From contig JAGVIF010000057.1 in the NCBI GenBank assembly GCA_020056205.1, positions 1-8,004 on the forward strand: a stretch of DNA of 8,004 nt, in the 5' to 3' direction. Shown here one piece after another: positions 3,978 to 8,004 of the stretch. The notes beneath the pieces were generated by a model. It did no database searches. It was not told the origin of the DNA and saw nothing but the letters and a program-made list of their open reading frames with translations. Both the position numbers and the translations under genes were made by a program. This DNA comes from Lentisphaeria bacterium (GTDB lineage Bacteria > Verrucomicrobiota > Lentisphaeria > Victivallales > GWF2-50-93). Each line of letters starts with the position of its first letter. Position 1 is the stretch's first letter.

Positions 3978-6923
3978 CTAAATAGCCGATTCCTCCATCA
4001 CCCATATTTCGTTGATTTCGCCTCCGGTATTGGGAACAAGCACACGTAGTTTGATGATGGGCTTCGGGGTGGAAAGGGGGACTTCCGTCTTCACGGGCGC
4101 CAGTGCGCCGCCTGACAGACGGGAAAAAGCCCCATTTCCCTGCCCTATGGAAACCCAGGACTCGCCCGTCCACCCTTGCACCTCGAAATGACCAAGATTC
4201 GGACTGTGGATGATGGCGCGAACCGGACGGCATTCCTTGCGGAAGACAAATTCGATCCATCGCGGCGCATCTCCCATGGGACTCCAACCCAAGCCGTCCG
4301 TGATGCCGTCGAAAAGTCCTTCGCCGTAGCTGTATGTAGAGCCCGACGAGCAGATCATCGCGACATTGTCAAGACGCATGACATTGCCCTCCGGCGTTTT
4401 GATCGCCGCCCGATAGGCTGCGATTTCCTCATCCACCTTGCGCGGCGAAACCAATCCTTCGCCCGCTTTTGGATCGTTGCAGTAAATATGCACATCAAAC
4501 GGCTGGAACGAATCGGTGATGACAGCTCCGGATGGAGTGACCGTCCTGTCCTCGGGAACCACGCGCCACTCCCCTTCCCCGCCGAGCCGCAATCGCGCCT
4601 CAACAGGGGAACCCGAGACATTCACCGCGATGACGATGTCCTTCCCATCAACCCGTTTTCCGACAATCTCCACGGAAGGGTTCTCCGACTGGCAGGGCAA
4701 CGCCGCCGATGCGGCTGCCGTGATGTAGGGTTTCAGCCACGCGATCTCCTTCTGGATGTGCGGCATGCCGATGCGCAACTCGGGATCGCTGTCCGCCGTC
4801 TGCGGCATGAAATCCGCAAACCCGGCCGCTCCCAGCATGATGCCGTAGAGATGGACAGCGCGCGTTTCGCGATAGGTCGGGCAGCGTTTGGCGGGATCGG
4901 TGAGGATATCAAGCCCCATCTGATGGTAACCGAAGGTCTGAAGTGTGGCCCACAATCCCCGCGCGGTTCCCTCCTTCGGCCGGGCGGCCTGGAGAAAGCT
5001 TTTTAGTTTCTGGAGCGATCCGACAACGGAAGGAATGAAATACGGATCGGGACACTGGATGTCGGCGGCGGAGGCGTATATCTTCAATCCCACCAGCGAA
5101 TCGTGAATCACGTAGCAGGGATGATAAGGATCCAACTCCGCGATGTAGCGATAGAAATCCTCCAACCATAGCGGACGAACGTCCCATATCTCGGGCTCGT
5201 CAGCCAGGTACCAGGCCAGTAGCCCCGGATGGGAACGGTATTGCTCGATGAAGGCCTTCACGTTTTTGCGCATGGCATCCGACAGGTCATCCCGCTTGTC
5301 CCACTCGGTGTGCTTGCTCCCCTCGAATTTGCCATGGTGAACCTCCAGCGAAAAATACTTCCCGCCGGCGTAAAGCGCGTCATTCTCTGCGGGCCGATTG
5401 TTGTCGAAGAAGTTGACCTCTTTGGGAAACGCGGCGAACCCCTTGCGCACGGCACCGATCCATTCCACGCCATACCACCCGATCGGCACGAATGGCGCGC
5501 CGTTGAGAAGCAAGCGTCCCTCCGCATCGAGGCGCACCTCGTTCCCCGAGGCGGGCTTCGGTACACGATGGAGAGCGACCGTGGCGGCAACCGCCTCGCT
5601 CGATGCCCCGCGTTCGTAGCGGCACTCCAACGTGTAGTTCCCTTCGGCAAGCGCGGGACAGGCCAGCTTGAAAACGGTATCCATGCTCCCGACTGGAAAT
5701 TCTCCGGAGGCTACCACCTTTTCTGCCGCGTCCGTCAAGCGGCATTGCAGTCGTCCGCCGGCGCCGCCCTGCCGGACAAGCCGATGTCCGAGGCGCACCA
5801 CACCCTCAATCTCCGTGGCGGGTTCGCTGGCATAAAAGGTATTGCGGTAGGCGGGGCGCGTGATTTCAACACGGATCGGCTCGTATCGAAGTTCCACCGG
5901 AACAATCCGACTTCCCATGAGCGCTCCCGAAGCATCCTTCACCTCCACGATGGTCGTGAGCGCCCCCAAGCCTGCTCTCTCGAAAGGCGGTAACACCACG
6001 CGAGCCTTCTGCGTTCCCTCACCCTTCGCGGAGGCCAGTTCGCGGCGCGTCTCCGCCTCCAGAAGATGCACTGTCCAGCCCGACGGAGGCGGACGATTAA
6101 AAGTCACAGTGCTTTCGACAAAAACACGCCATTTTTCTCCTTCCGGTTCCACGTCGGTTCCCAAGGTCACGTTTCCCACTACCAGCCGCGCGGGGTCAAG
6201 GGCCAGGACGCGAAGCTCATTGAAGCGGGCAGGATCATGAAAACGATCCAGACGGCTCCATGAATAAAGCTGTTGCTGCCCGGTCGCGTAACGCTCTCGC
6301 GTAACATTCAGGCCGATCCGGGTTTCCAACAATTTCCACCCGCCGAGGGATGCCCACGGAATCGCCGCCTCGGCGCTCCAGCGGCCTCCTTCCCGATTCA
6401 CCGCAACGCGCCAGCCGCCATTCCAGAGCTTGGAGAAAACTCTTCCCCCCTCCAAAACCTCCAGATCCTGCTGCGTTCCAAGGCTGTTGAAAAGCATCTG
6501 GTAATAGTGTTCCTTCGAATGGCCCGGATCCACAAATATCTCGATGCAGTCATCCATGCAGATCATGTTGTCACGCTGAGTCACAGCGGAGCGCATCTGT
6601 GCCATTTTTGGCTCGTAACACAGCACCCCCAAGTAAAGCGCGGAAGCATCATGCAAGACCCGCAACTCTGTTTTTACCCCTTCGGCGCCGTAGTCCTTGA
6701 GGGAAGACAGCGATTGGACGGGCGCGCGTCGCCAGGCATCCTCATCCAGCTTTCCATCGAGGTGAATGGGCGCTCCGGACCACGTCCCGGCATCCAAAGT
6801 TTCCGCGAACGCCGGCGGCGCGAGGGCGGCCATCGCCGCCACACCACACACTAAATAAAATGCGAAATACATATTTTTATCCTTTATTTTGCGAAAAACA
6901 GTTGTTAAAGACAGGGTTTTCAT
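3978..6923 (-). CDS. Secreted multidomain protein: CBM9-like domain, glycoside-hydrolase-like TIM barrel, F5/8 type C domain
   Basis: A 981-residue exported protein. Residues 1-40 form a signal peptide with a long basic n-region (to residue 17), a hydrophobic core and a likely cut after AFA (40/41). Residues about 45-243 are CBM9-like (HLDGKLDEDAWRRAP, MDDCIEIFVDPG, WSAEAAIPWASLGG), a fold that binds sugar chains. About 245-455 are beta-sandwich linkers. About 465-740 look like a TIM barrel: LLNGAPFVPIGWYG (472-485), then HPGLLAWYLADEPE (565-578) with E576 placed as the general acid of clan GH-A enzymes. No second catalytic Glu is obvious; LWATLQTFG (657-665) has Gln there. About 850-975 match a discoidin/F5/8 type C domain (DGITDGLGWSP, WIEFVFRKECRPVRAI, FEVQGWTGESW, INEIWVME). 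The likely role is binding and perhaps cleaving polysaccharide outside the cytoplasm; substrate unknown. It overlaps the upstream gene by ATGA (6920-6923) and has GGAGG 10 nt before the ATG. A second start at codon 18, with AAGGA ahead of it, is possible but loses the basic n-region. Confidence 0.85.
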   Translation of the reverse strand: MKTLSLTTVFRKIKDKNMYFAFYLVCGVAAMAALAPPAFAETLDAGTWSGAPIHLDGKLDEDAWRRAPVQSLSSLKDYGAEGVKTELRVLHDASALYLGVLCYEPKMAQMRSAVTQRDNMICMDDCIEIFVDPGHSKEHYYQMLFNSLGTQQDLEVLEGGRVFSKLWNGGWRVAVNREGGRWSAEAAIPWASLGGWKLLETRIGLNVTRERYATGQQQLYSWSRLDRFHDPARFNELRVLALDPARLVVGNVTLGTDVEPEGEKWRVFVESTVTFNRPPPSGWTVHLLEAETRRELASAKGEGTQKARVVLPPFERAGLGALTTIVEVKDASGALMGSRIVPVELRYEPIRVEITRPAYRNTFYASEPATEIEGVVRLGHRLVRQGGAGGRLQCRLTDAAEKVVASGEFPVGSMDTVFKLACPALAEGNYTLECRYERGASSEAVAATVALHRVPKPASGNEVRLDAEGRLLLNGAPFVPIGWYGVEWIGAVRKGFAAFPKEVNFFDNNRPAENDALYAGGKYFSLEVHHGKFEGSKHTEWDKRDDLSDAMRKNVKAFIEQYRSHPGLLAWYLADEPEIWDVRPLWLEDFYRYIAELDPYHPCYVIHDSLVGLKIYASAADIQCPDPYFIPSVVGSLQKLKSFLQAARPKEGTARGLWATLQTFGYHQMGLDILTDPAKRCPTYRETRAVHLYGIMLGAAGFADFMPQTADSDPELRIGMPHIQKEIAWLKPYITAAASAALPCQSENPSVEIVGKRVDGKDIVIAVNVSGSPVEARLRLGGEGEWRVVPEDRTVTPSGAVITDSFQPFDVHIYCNDPKAGEGLVSPRKVDEEIAAYRAAIKTPEGNVMRLDNVAMICSSGSTYSYGEGLFDGITDGLGWSPMGDAPRWIEFVFRKECRPVRAIIHSPNLGHFEVQGWTGESWVSIGQGNGAFSRLSGGALAPVKTEVPLSTPKPIIKLRVLVPNTGGEINEIWVMEESAI

Positions 6924-7867
6924 TCCAGTTCAACCTCCGCCGGTAAATTGGTGAAAAGTTTTTCATGTCCCCCGCCCACCACGGTGGCCGCGCCAGAAAG
7001 CATGAAGACTTTCCGCTTGTGGGATGGTTTCGCTCCCGGCGGATCGCCCGTAAAGCAATAGCCGGGTTCAACAGTCACCTCGCCCTGCCAGACATTCCCT
7101 CCCGGTTTCAAACGCTTGAGTTGGATGTAGGGATCTGAGGTCAGCAACACCGTCTTGCCATGATCATCACGCAATTCGAAAGTCACGTCCTTCGCCCCCG
7201 GCAGTGTCCACACCGTCACCATCAGCTTGCTTCCCACCTTGAGCGCTCCACCTCCCACAACTGACATCACAACTCCCTCCTTCGGTTCGGATGTCACCCG
7301 CAACCAATCAAATTTGAAGGAGGGACCCAATGGTGTGGGAGTCTCCTCGGTGTATCCTCCGTGCACAAAAAACCACATCCTCACTTTCCCCTTGGCTGCC
7401 AGAGCTGGATAGGTCTGCTGGATATCGAACGTATAGAGACCGGGCACGGCGCCTCCCCCCAAATCCATCGATTCGCCCTCACCTTTGAAGCCGAAGCATC
7501 GATAGCCCTCACCCGACACTTCCAGAAGGCTGCATTGGAGATAGTGGTGCGTTTCATCTATCGGAATATCAAAGGTCAAGTGGGAACTGCCGCGCCTCTG
7601 CTTGTCGGCAAGCCACACGCGGTTTTCCGAGACAACGATATCTACGCTCATGACGCTCTCGGGCTGAAAAGGCTGGGTGAAATCTTCCTGCCACAGGATG
7701 CCTTCGTCACCTTGTTTGCTCTGACCAGAGAACGCAGAGATGGCCGAGAGCCAGCCTACCATCAAGATTAGTGAAAAAGCAAATTTTTTCGTTTTATGGG
7801 CGCACTGAAAACACCCTCTTCTTACTGGATTCCCCCGTTGGCTTTCTTCGTTTTGTCGAGTAGACAT
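6920..7867 (-). CDS. Secreted beta-rich protein of unknown function, first gene of the operon
   Basis: 315 residues, not recognised as a named family. A hydrophobic segment at about 29-46 (KKFAFSLILMVGWLSAIS) is a signal peptide with probable cleavage around residues 45-48. It is preceded by an unusually long 28-residue polar, basic stretch. The mature part, about 55-195, has the look of a jelly-roll beta-sandwich (ILWQEDFTQ, YLQCSLLEV, GLYTFDIQQ, VRMWFFVHGG, FKFDWLRV), as in carbohydrate-binding or lectin-like domains. About 198-270 resemble an Ig-like repeat (LKVGSKLMVTVWTLPGAKDVTFELRDDHG). No catalytic motif is visible. It is co-translated with the large CBM9/barrel protein through an ATGA overlap, so a role as accessory carbohydrate binder is likely (inference). 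The ATG at 7865-7867 has AGGAGGA 6 nt upstream. The leader and MSTRQ duplicate those of the glycosyltransferase gene. Confidence 0.7.
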   Translation of the reverse strand: MSTRQNEESQRGNPVRRGCFQCAHKTKKFAFSLILMVGWLSAISAFSGQSKQGDEGILWQEDFTQPFQPESVMSVDIVVSENRVWLADKQRRGSSHLTFDIPIDETHHYLQCSLLEVSGEGYRCFGFKGEGESMDLGGGAVPGLYTFDIQQTYPALAAKGKVRMWFFVHGGYTEETPTPLGPSFKFDWLRVTSEPKEGVVMSVVGGGALKVGSKLMVTVWTLPGAKDVTFELRDDHGKTVLLTSDPYIQLKRLKPGGNVWQGEVTVEPGYCFTGDPPGAKPSHKRKVFMLSGAATVVGGGHEKLFTNLPAEVELE

Positions 7868-7887
7868 TTAATGTCCTCCTATTTTAG
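7853..7887 (-). promoter_or_regulatory. Duplicated start-codon module, copy 2 (secreted protein)
   Basis: This block is 32/35 identical to 1536-1570. On the minus strand it has CTAAAATAGGAGGACATT followed by AAATGTCTACTCGACAA. That is a strong Shine-Dalgarno (7874-7880), the 13-bp palindrome (7863-7875) around the ATG, and codons MSTRQ. The differences lie at 7859, 7876 and 7881. Confidence 0.75.
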
Positions 7888-7899
7888 TTTTTGTTTTGA

Positions 7900-7930
7900 T
7901 TTATACTCTAGAGCCAATTGCAAAAGTCAA
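7900..7930 (-). promoter_or_regulatory. Possible sigma-70 type promoter of the 3978-7867 operon
   Basis: On the minus strand, TTGACT (7925-7930) lies upstream of TATAAA (7900-7905) with a 19-bp spacer, slightly longer than ideal. Transcription would begin near 7893, leaving a leader of about 26 nt that consists mostly of the duplicated start module. The match is by eye. Confidence 0.4.
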
Positions 7931-8004
7931 AACCAGCGCCGATGAAGGAGATTGTGAAATTCAGACGAGCCACAAAACCGGAGGCATACCCAAAGCGGTA
8001 TGTC

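Noticed and set aside
4176..5993. Long plus-strand open frames opposite the large secreted protein (for example 4176-5006 and 5229-5993)
   Set aside because: They are antisense shadows of a GC-rich gene whose minus-strand translation has clear signal peptide and domain motifs. The plus-strand products show no domains.
7942..8004. Plus-strand frame beginning MKEIVKFRRATKPEAYPKRY at the right edge
   Set aside because: Only 21 codons are visible, there is no Shine-Dalgarno before the ATG, and it lies beside the putative promoter of the minus-strand operon. The minus-strand frames here are equally short, so no gene can be assigned to 7911-8004.

Overview
The window looks like a chromosomal segment of an uncultured Gram-negative bacterium, most plausibly of the Planctomycetes-Verrucomicrobia-Lentisphaerae/Kiritimatiellae group. 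This rests on a pilin-like protein with the LFPVG signature seen after the N-terminal helix in that group, a very large secreted protein combining a CBM9-like domain, a TIM barrel and a discoidin-like domain, and intergenic DNA packed with palindromic repeats. The taxonomic guess is inference; no rRNA or ribosomal gene is present. All recognisable intact genes lie on the minus strand.

Right to left, in the direction of transcription: a probable promoter near 7900-7930 drives a two-gene operon. It encodes a secreted beta-rich protein of unknown function (6920-7867) and, through an ATGA overlap, a 981-residue secreted multidomain protein (3978-6923) with a CBM9-like domain, a glycoside-hydrolase-like barrel and an F5/8-type C domain. 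The pair probably binds and processes polysaccharide outside the cytoplasm. An intrinsic terminator lies at 3794-3824, inside a block of strong hairpins (3601-3860). Next to that block is the first part of an IS30-like transposase on the plus strand (3518-3691), cut off after about 28 codons exactly where a 30-bp perfect palindrome starts.

The centre-left holds a second two-gene unit: an AAA_21-type ABC-like ATPase (2294-3388) overlapping by ATGA a DUF4276 gene. The DUF4276 frame as read stops early, but the missing C-terminus is fully legible one frame over, down to a stop at 1618-1620. The gene therefore carries a one-base deletion (mutation or sequence error). Such ATPase plus TOPRIM-like pairs resemble split OLD-type systems, many of which act in phage or plasmid defence.

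Further left is a family 2 glycosyltransferase (720-1550), about 360 bp of repeat-rich DNA (about 365-725), and the 5' part of a pilin-like gene (1-259, running off the window) with a good promoter and ribosome binding site.

The most unexpected signal is a 35-bp block, 32/35 identical, at the start codons of two unrelated genes: the glycosyltransferase (1536-1570) and the secreted protein (7853-7887). It contains the Shine-Dalgarno site, a 13-bp palindrome overlapping the ATG, and the codons for MSTRQ.
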